Part shown: piece by piece, positions 1 through 9,949 of the stretch
How the letters are laid out: each line of letters starts with the position of its first letter
How positions within the stretch are numbered: the first letter of the stretch is position 1
Assembly (NCBI GenBank): GCA_027487775.1
Contig: JAIYCY010000024.1
Location: 62,001 to 126,000, forward strand
Reading direction: 5' to 3'
Source: Planctomycetaceae bacterium
GTDB taxonomy: Bacteria; Planctomycetota; Phycisphaerae; Tepidisphaerales; Tepidisphaeraceae
Length of the DNA stretch: 64,000 nucleotides
Translations under genes and position numbers: made by a program
Notes under the pieces: generated by a model
Told to the model about the DNA's origin: nothing
What the model saw: only the letters and a program-made list of their open reading frames with translations
Database searches by the model: none

Positions 1-224
1 GACGCGACAAAAAACAGGAGCGAACACGCAACGAAACAAGGGTTCCCGCGCGCGACGATCGCCACGCATACATCTATACATAGTCCCGATCCCGCCCCAC
101 CACGGCGTCGCACGAGCGACGGCCCTCCACATCGCAGTGCGTGCGCCGAACCTCCTATCGGACGACGGCTAACGCAACTCTGATCGGCGGTGTGGGGCCG
201 TGATCCTGACGGTATCATCCCGGC
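1..224. other. Non-coding stretch at window start
   Basis: No open frame with family resemblance, tRNA or clear promoter was seen here. The stretch precedes the zinc-ribbon gene that starts at 225. Confidence 0.4.
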
Positions 225-773
225 ATGCCGAGTTGTCCGCGATGTTCGGTCACGCTGAAAGACGCCCACACATTCTGCCCGCGATGCGGCAGGTCGACCG
301 ATAGCACCCTTCCCACACAACCCCAAAAACGATGCACACGATGCCAACACCAAAACCCCTGCTTCGCAGCACGCTGCGCTGCTTGCGGACATGAACGACT
401 GCGAACCCACCCACTCATCCAATCGAAAATCACATCCGGCCTGCGGGCCGGACGCGCCCTGATCGGCTCGCTCATTCGCATCGCATTCGGCAGCTTCAAT
501 CGCGTCTGGATCACCCTCGGACTCTATCTCGCCCCCATCGTCGCCCACCTGCTCTATCAACTCCAACGCGCCGACCTCACGCCAGACATCAAAAACAACT
601 GGCTCTGGGTGCCGGCGGGCAACTGGTTTTCACTCCTCGCCGCCGGCGATTCCGCCCACGGCCCGCCATACGATCACGCACCGCTCCTCGCTGCACTCTG
701 CGCGGCATTCCTCGTCCTCTGGATCGGCGCAGGCTTCATCCTGCGATACCACATCCGATCAGCGCGACGCTGA
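225..773 (+). CDS. Zinc-ribbon membrane protein, function unknown
   Basis: The 182-residue protein begins with two zinc-ribbon-like modules. CPRC near residue 4 pairs with CPRCG near 18, and CTRC near 37 pairs with CAACG near 51. Two hydrophobic segments follow, at about residues 92-112 and 153-173, so it is probably a membrane protein with a cytosolic metal-binding head. Similar zinc-ribbon/TM proteins are common in planctomycetes and have no assigned role. The ATG at 225 lacks an obvious Shine-Dalgarno sequence. The gene converges with the large helicase gene, with about 50 bp between the stop codons, so it is probably transcribed alone. No substrate or partner can be inferred. Confidence 0.7.
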   Translation: MPSCPRCSVTLKDAHTFCPRCGRSTDSTLPTQPQKRCTRCQHQNPCFAARCAACGHERLRTHPLIQSKITSGLRAGRALIGSLIRIAFGSFNRVWITLGLYLAPIVAHLLYQLQRADLTPDIKNNWLWVPAGNWFSLLAAGDSAHGPPYDHAPLLAALCAAFLVLWIGAGFILRYHIRSARR

Positions 774-826
774 ACACGAGATTCACGCAAGCACCCTCCA
801 ACACATGATCAAACCCATGCTTCGCC

Positions 827-3800
827 CTAGGCCTGCGGATCACGCAAGGCGTTCATCGCGCCCTTCGGATCGCGGAACATCAGCGGGCTCCAGTGGCGGT
901 CGAGCTTCCAGCCCGCACGCTCCAGAACCGACTGCCGGAAAATGTCCCAGCTCACCGGATCGATCGAACCCGTGAAACGAGAACCATCCACAAGAACCCC
1001 ACGACCACCCGGCGTCGGATCAGCAAGCGTGCCCAGCGCGAGATCCACCCGGAATCCCTCGTTGCCAAAATAACTCAACACCGACGCGTCAGATCGCTTT
1101 AACCGATCCGCAATCGCATCGACCAGCACGCTGCGAACCGGCTCGGCACCGATCGAGCCCGACTCGATCCGCGCGCCCTCGGCGAACGCTCGCGTCACTT
1201 CGTCGGCATACTTCAGATAAGCAAACAGCAGCCATCCGCCGCCGGCGCTGGTGCCCTCGGGGATCGGCGGCAGCGTCGAGTATTCGCCCGTGGGAACACT
1301 CGTCACCACATGCACCGCCTCCTTCGCACGCGTGACCAGCACATTCAATCGACGCCCGCCGCCCTGCTGCTGGAGCGGGCCGAATCGCTTGTAAAAACGC
1401 CCCGCCTTGTCCGGGCCGTACGTCGTACTGATGATCATGTGGTCACGCTCATCCCCCTGCACGTTCTCCAGATTCTTGACGAACAATCCCTCAAAGCCAC
1501 CCTTGCCCGTCCGCGATCGCGCAGCGTCGAGTCGCCTCGCGAATGCCTCGTCCTCCTCCGCAAACGCATCCAACGCTGACGCAATCGCATCACGCTGCTG
1601 CACGTTCATCGCCGCAATCCCAATGCTCGGCGGACTCTTGGACTCCAGCAACTCACGCACGATCTTCACGATCGCATCCGCCTCCGCGATGTTCACACTC
1701 TTTTCATATGTCCCATCAACCCGCACAAGCCGTATCGGCGCAGACGGCACACGCTTTAGCGGATGACCCGGAATCGCCTGCAAACGATCACGATAAAACT
1801 GCGTATTGCTATATCCAATCAACGCCGCGTGCCGCGAACGATAATGCACATCCAGATACGCCTCCTGCACCTCAAGCTGAAGCGCCGCGCCAAGCAAGTC
1901 TTCGGTCTGACTCTGCTGCAACTCGAACAGCCCCTGACTGTCGTCGGCCTCAATCGAATCGACCGACTCGATGTCAGATTCAAAGAAACGCGTCGGCGGA
2001 AGCTGCTTCTCATCGCCGGCGATCACCATGCGCCTGGCGCGGAGCAGCACGGGCAGCGATTCCTCGAGACGACACTGACTGGCTTCATCAAAGATCACCA
2101 CATCAAACATCGCCTTCCTCGGGAAAAGCTGCGCGACCGTCTCCGGACTCGCCATCCACACGGGCCGCAAATCAAACAACGGATCGCCGTCGGGAATCGC
2201 ATTGCCCAGCGCAATCACCTTCCGCAAACGCATCGCGTTCTTGCCCGTCATCGTAAAACGACGCTTAAGATCCGCGCCCAGCGGATTGAGCCGATTGCCC
2301 GTCGCATTGATCAGCCTCGACCTCGCACGGCCCACCCACAAACTCACCGTCTGCCTCTGCACAAGCAACTGCCGATCACGCTCCAGATCGCCCAGCCGCT
2401 TCATCGCGCTCTGGATCTTCTGCCCGTCGTATTCGGTCAACCTCGGATCCGCCGCGAGTCGCGCTGCAATCTGTCCGGAAAGCGCACGCTTCTCGAGCGC
2501 CTCACGCGCACCTTGGGCCCCCGATCCACCCGCAAGCAAGCCGCCGATCGCCTGACCAACCTCCGGCGGAAGCTCGGCAAGCGCCTTCTCGATCCGCACC
2601 ACCGACTCATACGTCGGCAGCGCACTCAACCAACCCTCCGCCACCGCACGCATCGGCTCACCCGATCGCACGCGAACATCGAGCCTACTCAATCCACTTC
2701 CGCTGAACAGCTTCGACTCACGCAGCCCAGCCTCCCAACGCTTCACCGCCTCGGCTCGCGCGGGCATCTTCGCAAGCAGCACCGCAAGCTCCTTCGCCTT
2801 GAGCGAATCCACAAGCGCATTGCCAAAGCGATCACGCTCATCCACCAACATCCCGACCGAAAGCACCTCGACCGAAGCAACCATCGATTCAACGTCAACG
2901 AGAAGCTGCTCATCCGACATCGCCGGCGCAGCATTCGCGCCCAGAAACGCGCCGCGGACTTGCGTCAGCTCGATACGCAATCGCCAGGCTTCCAGGAACG
3001 CACGCAGCCGCGCAACATCAGCAGGACTCGTGCCAAGACCGAACGGCTTGGTCACCGCACTCGCCGCACCACGCCGCCCCATGCCGATCATCCCAAGCAA
3101 CCCGCCGCCCTCACTCTGAAATGACTCCAGAGCCTTGATCTGCTCCTCAATCAACACGCCCGAAAGATTCAGCCCACGCATCACCGGCACAAGCTGCTGA
3201 TCAAGCGGCTGCGCGATCGCAGACGACCAGAGCGACCGCACACGCACTGCATCCTGCGACCATCGCAACAGCTCCGCCTCGCCCAGCGACACCGCACGCC
3301 TGCGCATCACATCCGACATCGACTGCAGTCGTCCAAGCAATTCGCCAGCATCAGAGAGTCTTCGCGCGTCGATTGTTACATCACGACTTGCCACCGGAAG
3401 CTTCGGCATGCCCTCGACGATCGTCATATCCAAAGAGGCCGCAGCTTCGCTCAACTTCGAAACAGCCGCCCTCATCTCATCGACCGGCCGCGCGAGAACC
3501 GTCTGCACATCCGCGCTCGCAACGCCCGCCCAGGCATTGCTCGCATAACCCGACGCATCCGCCCGATCGAACAACTCACCCAGCGACGACGCATGTTTCT
3601 CAAGCGCACTTGACGCAATCGACAGACCGCTCAGCTTCGCATCGGCATCATCCGGAAGCGCAAGCCAGCGACCCACGAGATCGCTGAAGCTGCGACCCGC
3701 CGCATCTGGCGACTGCATCAGCGAGCGATGAAACCGACTCAGGCCGGCATGCAGCTCGTTGATCTCCGCCTCGATGGCCGCAAGTTGCTGCTCGGCCCGG

Positions 3801-5155
3801 GCGTCGGTCTTTTCCTCGATGAGCCCGTCGAGTTGATCGCGCACACGTCGATAGAAATCGCGCTGATCCTTCTGCGGATCATGCACGACTGCCGCAAGCC
3901 CGGAGAGCCCGACGGAATCGAGTCGATTGAGCACGACATCGAGTGCGGTACGCTTATCAGAGACAAACAGCACGCGCAGGCCACGCGAAAGATGATCGCC
4001 GATGATGTTGAGGATCGTCTGGCTCTTGCCCGTGCCAGGCGGGCCGTGCACGACGACTCCACGCGCGCTGCGGGCAAGGCGAACGACCTCGCGCTGACAC
4101 GGATCAGCGTCGGCCACGAGCTTGACGCTCGTCGGTCCGACGGGCAACGACGGGTCATCGCTCCGCACCGGAGGCAACGGTGGAGGCCCGCCGAGACTCA
4201 CGCCCACCTTCACAAAACCCGCCGCCGGTCCGTCGAGCTTCTCGCCCTCCACCATCGCCTTCACATCCTGAATCAATCCCTGATTCGCCATCGGAAAGAG
4301 ACCCATCACCGCCGACGGCAAGAGCCGCGCGTCTCCGCCCAATTCATCCGTATTCGGCGTGGGCAACAGCTTGAATGTCTCGGGCAACACCAAATCGGGC
4401 GCCTCCTCGCCCGCCTTCTCCGCATGACCGGCGGGAATGAATTCCGGCACAGCCATGTTCAGCGCTCGACACGCCGCCGTCGCAAGCGTGACGATCTCGC
4501 GCAGCGGTCGTTCTCCCGCCTCGTCCTCAAACAGCCGAATCAAATCCTCCTGGCCGCTCAACCGACTCAGCCACGTAAACAACGCGACATTCGGCACGAC
4601 GCGATCAACACCCTCGCCGTAACACTCAAGCTTCAACGACGCATTCGCCCCACGCGTGAGCGTCAGCTCGATCGGTAGGAACGCGATCGGCGCGAGCACC
4701 CGACGCGTCACCTCACGCCCAAGCAGGCCCGGCGGAAGTGAGAGCAGTGGAAATCCAAGCGAAAGAACATGCGCTCCCGTGTCCTGCTGATAGACGTTCG
4801 CCTCGCTCGTGATGAGCCTGAGCTTGTTGACGATGACGCTGAGCGCGCGATACCGCGCGATCTCGCCCGGTTCGTTTCCCGATTCGTCAGCAGAAACGAT
4901 CTCACGCGGGCCGAATCGCTGCCGCACGCCCGGCGGAGGCAACGGCACACGACTCGTCAGCTTCGCCTGCTGATCCTCGCCGAGCATCGCTCGCAACACG
5001 TCCAGCGATGCCACATCCTCAAAGCGATCCAACGCCGTCAAATCAATCCGCAATCGCGAATTGTGCGGCCGACAGTTCATCGAAGGCCCGCTCAACAGAC
5101 CGGCCATCAGTCGATCCAAAAGCGTCGTGAGCAATAACGATCCGGACGTGTTCAT
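827..5155 (-). CDS. DUF4011-like / superfamily-1 helicase / Vsr-like nuclease protein
   Basis: The protein has 1442 residues. The N-terminus (LLDRLMAGLLSG then NSRLRIDLTAL) resembles DUF4011. Residues about 355-500 carry the Walker A motif GPPGTGKSQ and FVSDKRTALDVV. The Walker B motif VIFDEASQC lies near residue 1020, followed by AGDEKQLPPT, NVQGDERD and a motif VI-like RRLNVLVTRAKE, an order typical of Upf1/Dna2-type SF1 helicases. The last ~100 residues (FRVDLAL, VDGSRF, ERAGWKLDRHWSP) resemble the Vsr/REase fold often found at the end of such helicases. DUF4011-helicase-Vsr is the architecture described for the Hhe anti-phage protein. Membership of that group is inferred, and this protein may be shorter than Hhe. 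It lies 80 bp downstream of mutS on the same strand, so a DNA-repair role is an alternative. Confidence 0.8.
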   Translation of the reverse strand: MNTSGSLLLTTLLDRLMAGLLSGPSMNCRPHNSRLRIDLTALDRFEDVASLDVLRAMLGEDQQAKLTSRVPLPPPGVRQRFGPREIVSADESGNEPGEIARYRALSVIVNKLRLITSEANVYQQDTGAHVLSLGFPLLSLPPGLLGREVTRRVLAPIAFLPIELTLTRGANASLKLECYGEGVDRVVPNVALFTWLSRLSGQEDLIRLFEDEAGERPLREIVTLATAACRALNMAVPEFIPAGHAEKAGEEAPDLVLPETFKLLPTPNTDELGGDARLLPSAVMGLFPMANQGLIQDVKAMVEGEKLDGPAAGFVKVGVSLGGPPPLPPVRSDDPSLPVGPTSVKLVADADPCQREVVRLARSARGVVVHGPPGTGKSQTILNIIGDHLSRGLRVLFVSDKRTALDVVLNRLDSVGLSGLAAVVHDPQKDQRDFYRRVRDQLDGLIEEKTDARAEQQLAAIEAEINELHAGLSRFHRSLMQSPDAAGRSFSDLVGRWLALPDDADAKLSGLSIASSALEKHASSLGELFDRADASGYASNAWAGVASADVQTVLARPVDEMRAAVSKLSEAAASLDMTIVEGMPKLPVASRDVTIDARRLSDAGELLGRLQSMSDVMRRRAVSLGEAELLRWSQDAVRVRSLWSSAIAQPLDQQLVPVMRGLNLSGVLIEEQIKALESFQSEGGGLLGMIGMGRRGAASAVTKPFGLGTSPADVARLRAFLEAWRLRIELTQVRGAFLGANAAPAMSDEQLLVDVESMVASVEVLSVGMLVDERDRFGNALVDSLKAKELAVLLAKMPARAEAVKRWEAGLRESKLFSGSGLSRLDVRVRSGEPMRAVAEGWLSALPTYESVVRIEKALAELPPEVGQAIGGLLAGGSGAQGAREALEKRALSGQIAARLAADPRLTEYDGQKIQSAMKRLGDLERDRQLLVQRQTVSLWVGRARSRLINATGNRLNPLGADLKRRFTMTGKNAMRLRKVIALGNAIPDGDPLFDLRPVWMASPETVAQLFPRKAMFDVVIFDEASQCRLEESLPVLLRARRMVIAGDEKQLPPTRFFESDIESVDSIEADDSQGLFELQQSQTEDLLGAALQLEVQEAYLDVHYRSRHAALIGYSNTQFYRDRLQAIPGHPLKRVPSAPIRLVRVDGTYEKSVNIAEADAIVKIVRELLESKSPPSIGIAAMNVQQRDAIASALDAFAEEDEAFARRLDAARSRTGKGGFEGLFVKNLENVQGDERDHMIISTTYGPDKAGRFYKRFGPLQQQGGGRRLNVLVTRAKEAVHVVTSVPTGEYSTLPPIPEGTSAGGGWLLFAYLKYADEVTRAFAEGARIESGSIGAEPVRSVLVDAIADRLKRSDASVLSYFGNEGFRVDLALGTLADPTPGGRGVLVDGSRFTGSIDPVSWDIFRQSVLERAGWKLDRHWSPLMFRDPKGAMNALRDPQA

Positions 5156-5235
5156 ATCACGATGCTACCAGCATCAAGTGCCCGATTGAACGCATCACAG
5201 ATGAATTCATCGACCTGTCACCGACACCTAACCGC

Positions 5236-7944
5236 TCAACCGAACTTGCGCTTCCACTCACGCAATAAATCATGTGCTTCGCGCGGAGACAATTCGTCCG
5301 GGTCGATCTTGTCGAGCGCCTGCGTCAGACCGCTCGGCTCGAACGCAAAGAGCGACAACTGCTCGCCCGGCCGATCCGCACGATCCGAATCGGAATGCCC
5401 GGCATTCGGCTTCGGAGCACTCACCACCACCGGCCCGCTGCCGACGTGCTGCACCGCAAGCTGCCCCAGCAAATCACGCGCTCGATCCAACACCTCACGC
5501 GGAAGGCCCGCCAATCGACCGACATGAATCCCGTAACTGCGATCGGTTCCACCCTCGACAATGCGATGCAGAAACACAACCTGATCCTCCCACTCGCGCA
5601 CCGACACGTTGAAGTTCCGCACGCCGGGATCGCTCTCAGCCAGTTGCGTCAGCTCGTGATAATGCGTCGCAAAGAGCGTCCTCGCGCGCACTCGAACCGC
5701 CAAATGCTCCGCGATCGCCCAGGCCAGCGACAGCCCGTCGAGCGTGCTCGTCCCGCGGCCGATCTCGTCGAGCACAACGACGCTGCGATCGGTCGCGTTG
5801 TTCAGGATGTTGGCAGTCTCGGTCATCTCGACCATGAAGGTGCTCGCGCCTGAATGGATCTCATCGCTCGCTCCGATCCGACTAAAGATGCGATCGCAAA
5901 GCCCAATGACAGCGCTACGCGCTGGCACAAAACTGCCGATGTGCGCCAGTAGCGTGATGAGCGCAGTCTGCCTGATGTACGTGCTCTTACCCGCCATGTT
6001 CGGGCCGGTGATCAGCGAGAGCGTGTGATGCGATTCAAAGTGCGTGTCGTTGGCAACAAACTGCGTCGCCGAGCCTGCGATCGCACCGCGCGCGACCTGC
6101 TGCTCCAAGACAGGATGCCGCCCGTCGACAACATGCATCACGCGATCCTCGACCAACTCCGGACAGACGTATCGCTGCTCGACTGCGATCGTCGCAAGCG
6201 CGCTCGTCACGTCCAATCGCGCAACCGCCGCTGCCAGTTCCTGTAGCGCCGCGGTCTCAGGCAGAAGCGACTGTCGCAATTGTTCAAACAACTCCGCCTC
6301 GAGTCGGATCGATCGCTCTCTTGCAGTCAGCGATTCATCCTCAAACTTCTTCAACTCTTCGGTGATGTAGCGCTCGGCGTTCTTGACCGTCTGACGCCGG
6401 CTCCATGTTTGCGGAACCTTCGTGCGATGCGCATCGGTGACTTCGATGTAATAGCCAAAGACCTTGTTGTACGCGACCTTGAGGCTGTTGATCTGCGTCT
6501 CGGCCTGAAGCTTCAACTGATAGTCCGCCAGCCACGCCTGGGCGTTGATCGCCAGCTCGCGCAATCGATCAAGCTCGGGGTCATATCCTGATGCGATCAC
6601 GCCCCCCTCGCGAAGATGCGGCGCGGGGTCTTCGCGGATCGCGCCACTTAGCAACCGGCTCAATCGGGCGCACAAATCTCGCAGCTGATGAAGCTCCGTC
6701 AACGCCCCAGACTCGGCCCGCCGATCAAGCGTCAACGCGGCGAGGCGATCGAGCAGCTCCGGCAAAAGACCGAGCGTCCGACCGAGCGCAAATAAATCGC
6801 GCGGGCTGACACGGGCGACGTTGATCCGCGCGACAATCCGCTCGATATCACACACATCATCCAACGCCGCAACCACAGCAGCCCTCGCGTCGGGCGAATC
6901 GATGAGCTGCCTCACCGACGCCTGACGCGCGCGGATGTGATCGATGTCAGCCAGCGGAAATCGAAGCCATTGGCGGATGAGTCGTGCGCCCATCGTCGTC
7001 CGCGTGCGGTCGATCGAATCCAGCAGCGAACCGTCCGTGCTGCCGGTGCGCGTCGTACGCTCGATCTCGAGCGAGCGATACGTCTGCGGATCAATGAGCA
7101 GATGCTCGCTCACCACATGCGGGCGCGGCGGCTTGAGATGCGGAACCAGCGAACGCTGCGTCTCCTCAAGATAACCCAGGATCGCACCCACGCTGGTCAG
7201 ACCCGCGTCGTCGTCGATCGCAAATCCAAAACCCGCCGCCGACTGCACCCGCCATTGCCTGCGGATCAGCTCGATCGCGTGATGCGGCGCGTGCTGCCAG
7301 CCTGGCCTGACCGTGATGTTCCGAATCCCCGCAGCACGAATGCGATCGGCGATCGGTGGCTCAGTGCCGTTGACCGTCTCAGGCACCAACACCTCAGCCA
7401 CGCTCAATCGCGCCAACTGATCGATGATCTCACCCTCCGTGCCGCTCATCGCCCAACATCCGCCCGTACTAAGCTCGGTCCACGCGAGCCCCGCGCGATG
7501 CCCGTCGCTCCTGGTCATCACCAGGCTGATCGCCGCCAGATAATTGTCACTGCGACCTTCGAGAAACCCCTCATCCGTCAGCGTTCCGGGCGTGATCAGC
7601 CGTGTGACATCACGCTTAATGATTCCCTTGGCCTGACGCGCATCTTCGGTCTGCTCAGCTAGCGCCACACGAAAACCCGCAGCGATCAAACGACGCAGAT
7701 ACCCCTCCACCGAATGAAACGGAACCCCCGCCATCGGAATTGGGTTTTCGCTGTTCTTATCGCGCGTGGTCAGCGTGATATTCAGAACCCCCGCCGCTCG
7801 CTTTGCGTCCTCCCAGAACATCTCATAAAAATCCCCCATCCGGAAAAGCAAAATGTAATCCGGATACTGGCGCTTAAACTGCGCATATTGTTTCATCGCC
7901 GGCGGAAGCCGGGCGTCGTCGAGATGTGCCGTCGCAGCAGACAT
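5236..7944 (-). CDS. mutS: DNA mismatch repair protein MutS
   Basis: The 902-residue length matches bacterial MutS1. The mismatch-reading Phe-x-Glu motif is intact (GDFYEMF, F39 and E41). The connector and core domains follow, with FGYYIEVT in the clamp region. The ATPase carries Walker A TGPNMAGKST, SRIGASDEIHSGASTFMVEM, Walker B VVLDEIGRGTST and ATHYHEL. The C-terminus (SPREAHDLLREWKRKF) matches the usual helix-turn-helix end. The protein binds mismatched DNA and recruits MutL, but no mutL is in this window. It is divergent from the endonuclease-like gene at 8031 and is followed after 80 bp by the large helicase-nuclease gene on the same strand. Co-transcription with that gene is plausible, since no terminator hairpin was seen between them. 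Confidence 0.97.
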   Translation of the reverse strand: MSAATAHLDDARLPPAMKQYAQFKRQYPDYILLFRMGDFYEMFWEDAKRAAGVLNITLTTRDKNSENPIPMAGVPFHSVEGYLRRLIAAGFRVALAEQTEDARQAKGIIKRDVTRLITPGTLTDEGFLEGRSDNYLAAISLVMTRSDGHRAGLAWTELSTGGCWAMSGTEGEIIDQLARLSVAEVLVPETVNGTEPPIADRIRAAGIRNITVRPGWQHAPHHAIELIRRQWRVQSAAGFGFAIDDDAGLTSVGAILGYLEETQRSLVPHLKPPRPHVVSEHLLIDPQTYRSLEIERTTRTGSTDGSLLDSIDRTRTTMGARLIRQWLRFPLADIDHIRARQASVRQLIDSPDARAAVVAALDDVCDIERIVARINVARVSPRDLFALGRTLGLLPELLDRLAALTLDRRAESGALTELHQLRDLCARLSRLLSGAIREDPAPHLREGGVIASGYDPELDRLRELAINAQAWLADYQLKLQAETQINSLKVAYNKVFGYYIEVTDAHRTKVPQTWSRRQTVKNAERYITEELKKFEDESLTARERSIRLEAELFEQLRQSLLPETAALQELAAAVARLDVTSALATIAVEQRYVCPELVEDRVMHVVDGRHPVLEQQVARGAIAGSATQFVANDTHFESHHTLSLITGPNMAGKSTYIRQTALITLLAHIGSFVPARSAVIGLCDRIFSRIGASDEIHSGASTFMVEMTETANILNNATDRSVVVLDEIGRGTSTLDGLSLAWAIAEHLAVRVRARTLFATHYHELTQLAESDPGVRNFNVSVREWEDQVVFLHRIVEGGTDRSYGIHVGRLAGLPREVLDRARDLLGQLAVQHVGSGPVVVSAPKPNAGHSDSDRADRPGEQLSLFAFEPSGLTQALDKIDPDELSPREAHDLLREWKRKFG

Positions 7945-8030
7945 CGAGCCTCGCTACACTACTTGAAGTGTCTTCATCTGACCAACCAACATTCACCCGT
8001 CCGACATCGATTCACGCTAAAGGATCCTCC

Positions 8031-9104
8031 ATGCCACTCCACCGTCTCATCACCCGCGTCGCCGCGGTCGCAGCCCTCGCATCGTGCGCTTCAACGTCCA
8101 TCGCACAAAACGCGCCCTCCACGCAGGCTCCTGCTCCTTCGCCCGAGACCGTCCGCGTCGTCTCCTACAATATCGAAAACTGGCGACACAATTTCGACGG
8201 CTTCCGCCTGCGCAAGCTCGCTCAGGCGAACCCCAACTGGCCTCAGGAGTTTCTCGATCTCATCGCCCGCGAATCTCGTGAGGACGACGAGGAAAACTGG
8301 GAAGTCGCCCGCGTACTGCTCCATCCCGAGGTGCTGCCCGATATCCTCGTCGTTCAGGAAGGGGCCACCCAAAGCGACGTTAACTTCTTCAATACGCAAT
8401 TTCTCAAGGGTCACTTCGAATACATCCACACGCTCAAGTCCAACACCAATCGCGATCAACATCTGCTCATCCTCGCCCGGCCCGGATTCAAGGTCATCGA
8501 GGTGCGCGAAGACTACCACGAAAAACCCGACGCCGACGACATCGTGCCCGAACTCGATCGACTCTTTGCACGCGGGCCCGGCTTTGTCCTCTTCGAAACG
8601 CCCGGCGGACATCGCGTGTGGGTCGGCACCAATCACCAAAAGAGCCGCGGATTCAGCGCCGAACGAGGTGAGAGCGGCGTGAGCGTCGCGCGATGGCGAC
8701 TCGCCGAGGCCAAAGCAACCCACAAGATCATCCAAGAACTCGCACAAACAGCGACGCCGCACGTACTCTTCCTCGGCGATATGAACGACGAAATCGACAT
8801 CCAGGAATTCGAGGAAGAAGCAGGCGGAAGCGCCATCGAAGCCATCGCAGGCACCGGAGATTTCACGCTCAGCGTCCTCACCGCTCCGCTCGAAGCTGCC
8901 GGCGAAATCAGCTTCGGCGGGTATCGCTCGGCCCGGTATCGCAGCCTCATCGATCACGCCTTCGCAACGCCCTCACTCACGCCATTCGTCACAGGCGTAC
9001 GTTCGTTCCGCGCCGACATGGCTGACGTCGCAAGCGACCATTACCCGATCGTCGTCGAACTCACGCTCCCAGCTTCTTCATCCACCCGAAGCACAAATCC
9101 CTGA
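8031..9104 (+). CDS. Secreted endonuclease/exonuclease/phosphatase family protein
   Basis: The 357-residue protein has a signal peptide (MPLHRLITRVAAVAALASC, then STSIAQ), so it is probably exported. The EEP fold is supported by RVVSYNIENW near the N-terminus, VVQEGATQ at the metal-binding Glu position, TNHQKS, FLGDMNDE with the catalytic Asp and Asn, and a terminal SDHYPIVVEL with the Asp-His pair. The family includes DNase I-like nucleases, sphingomyelinases and inositol phosphatases, and the substrate cannot be told from sequence. The frame is open upstream to 7926, but that part overlaps the mutS start. The ATG at 8031 follows an AAAGGAT-type ribosome site and begins the signal peptide. 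The ABC-2 permease gene starts 42 bp downstream. Confidence 0.85.
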   Translation: MPLHRLITRVAAVAALASCASTSIAQNAPSTQAPAPSPETVRVVSYNIENWRHNFDGFRLRKLAQANPNWPQEFLDLIARESREDDEENWEVARVLLHPEVLPDILVVQEGATQSDVNFFNTQFLKGHFEYIHTLKSNTNRDQHLLILARPGFKVIEVREDYHEKPDADDIVPELDRLFARGPGFVLFETPGGHRVWVGTNHQKSRGFSAERGESGVSVARWRLAEAKATHKIIQELAQTATPHVLFLGDMNDEIDIQEFEEEAGGSAIEAIAGTGDFTLSVLTAPLEAAGEISFGGYRSARYRSLIDHAFATPSLTPFVTGVRSFRADMADVASDHYPIVVELTLPASSSTRSTNP

Positions 9105-9146
9105 TCTTCCACCCTCTTCATCCATCACCCAAGATTCGCCCCACCC

Positions 9147-9917
9147 ATGGTCGCTGCCTTCGCTCTTGCTCAACGCGAACTCGTTCGCTTCCTGCGTCAA
9201 CGCAGCCGCGTCATCGGCGCACTCGTCACGCCCGTCGTCTTCTGGGCCCTCATCGGCACCGGCGTCGGCGATTCGTTCCGATCGCCCGGTGCTGAGGCCT
9301 CTTACAGCAATTACTTCTTCCCAGGCGCGATCCTCATGATCGTCCTGTTCACCGCAATCTTCTCCACTGTCAGTGTCATCGAAGATCGACGCGATGGGTT
9401 CCTCCAGGGCGTGCTCGTCTCCGCTGTACCTCGTTGGCAGATCGCCCTCGGCAAAATCCTCGGCGGGGCAGCACTCGCGTCGCTCCAGGCCTTCCTCTTT
9501 CTCCTGCTCGCCCCGCTCGCGGGTGTCAGCCTCTCATGGCAGGCACTGCCCATCCTTCTCGGCTCCATCGTCCTCGGCAGCGTCGGCCTGACCGCACTCG
9601 GACTCTGCCTCGCCTGGCCCATGTCCAGCACACAGGGATTCCACGTCATGATGAATCTACTGCTCATGCCGATGTGGTTTCTCTCCGGCGCGCTTTTCCC
9701 ACTTCGCGATTCGATGTTCGCGCCGATGAAGTATCTCATGCTCGCCAATCCCATGACCTACGCGCTGGCCACCTTTCGACACGCCACTCATTTCGGCGAT
9801 CAGGCTCTACGCGCCACGCTACCCCCGCTCGGCGTTTCGATCGGCGTCATGCTCGTCTTTACCCTCGTCATGATCGCTCTTTCATCCGTCCAGGTCCGCA
9901 AGCACGGCCGAACCTGA
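9147..9917 (+). CDS. ABC-2 type transporter permease
   Basis: The 256-residue protein has about six hydrophobic segments. Its N-terminus (AQRELVRFLRQRSRVIGALVTPV) is typical of ABC-2 permeases, and it contains IEDRRDGFLQGVLVSAV, the conserved cytoplasmic loop. FLSGALFPL and NPMTYALATFR match the last third of the family. Such permeases need a separate ATPase, and none is encoded beside it, so the partner must lie elsewhere. The substrate is unknown. Relatives include drug/O-antigen exporters and proteins annotated NodJ or DrrB. It converges with gpmI, 32 bp apart. Confidence 0.88.
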   Translation: MVAAFALAQRELVRFLRQRSRVIGALVTPVVFWALIGTGVGDSFRSPGAEASYSNYFFPGAILMIVLFTAIFSTVSVIEDRRDGFLQGVLVSAVPRWQIALGKILGGAALASLQAFLFLLLAPLAGVSLSWQALPILLGSIVLGSVGLTALGLCLAWPMSSTQGFHVMMNLLLMPMWFLSGALFPLRDSMFAPMKYLMLANPMTYALATFRHATHFGDQALRATLPPLGVSIGVMLVFTLVMIALSSVQVRKHGRT

Positions 9918-9949
9918 CCCAACAACACTCCACCCCACCTGCCGTGCCG

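Noticed and set aside
1763-3124. Long Arg/Leu-rich frame opposite the helicase gene
   Set aside because: It is an antisense shadow of a high-GC gene, as is the similar frame at 61110-62807 opposite the histidine kinase.
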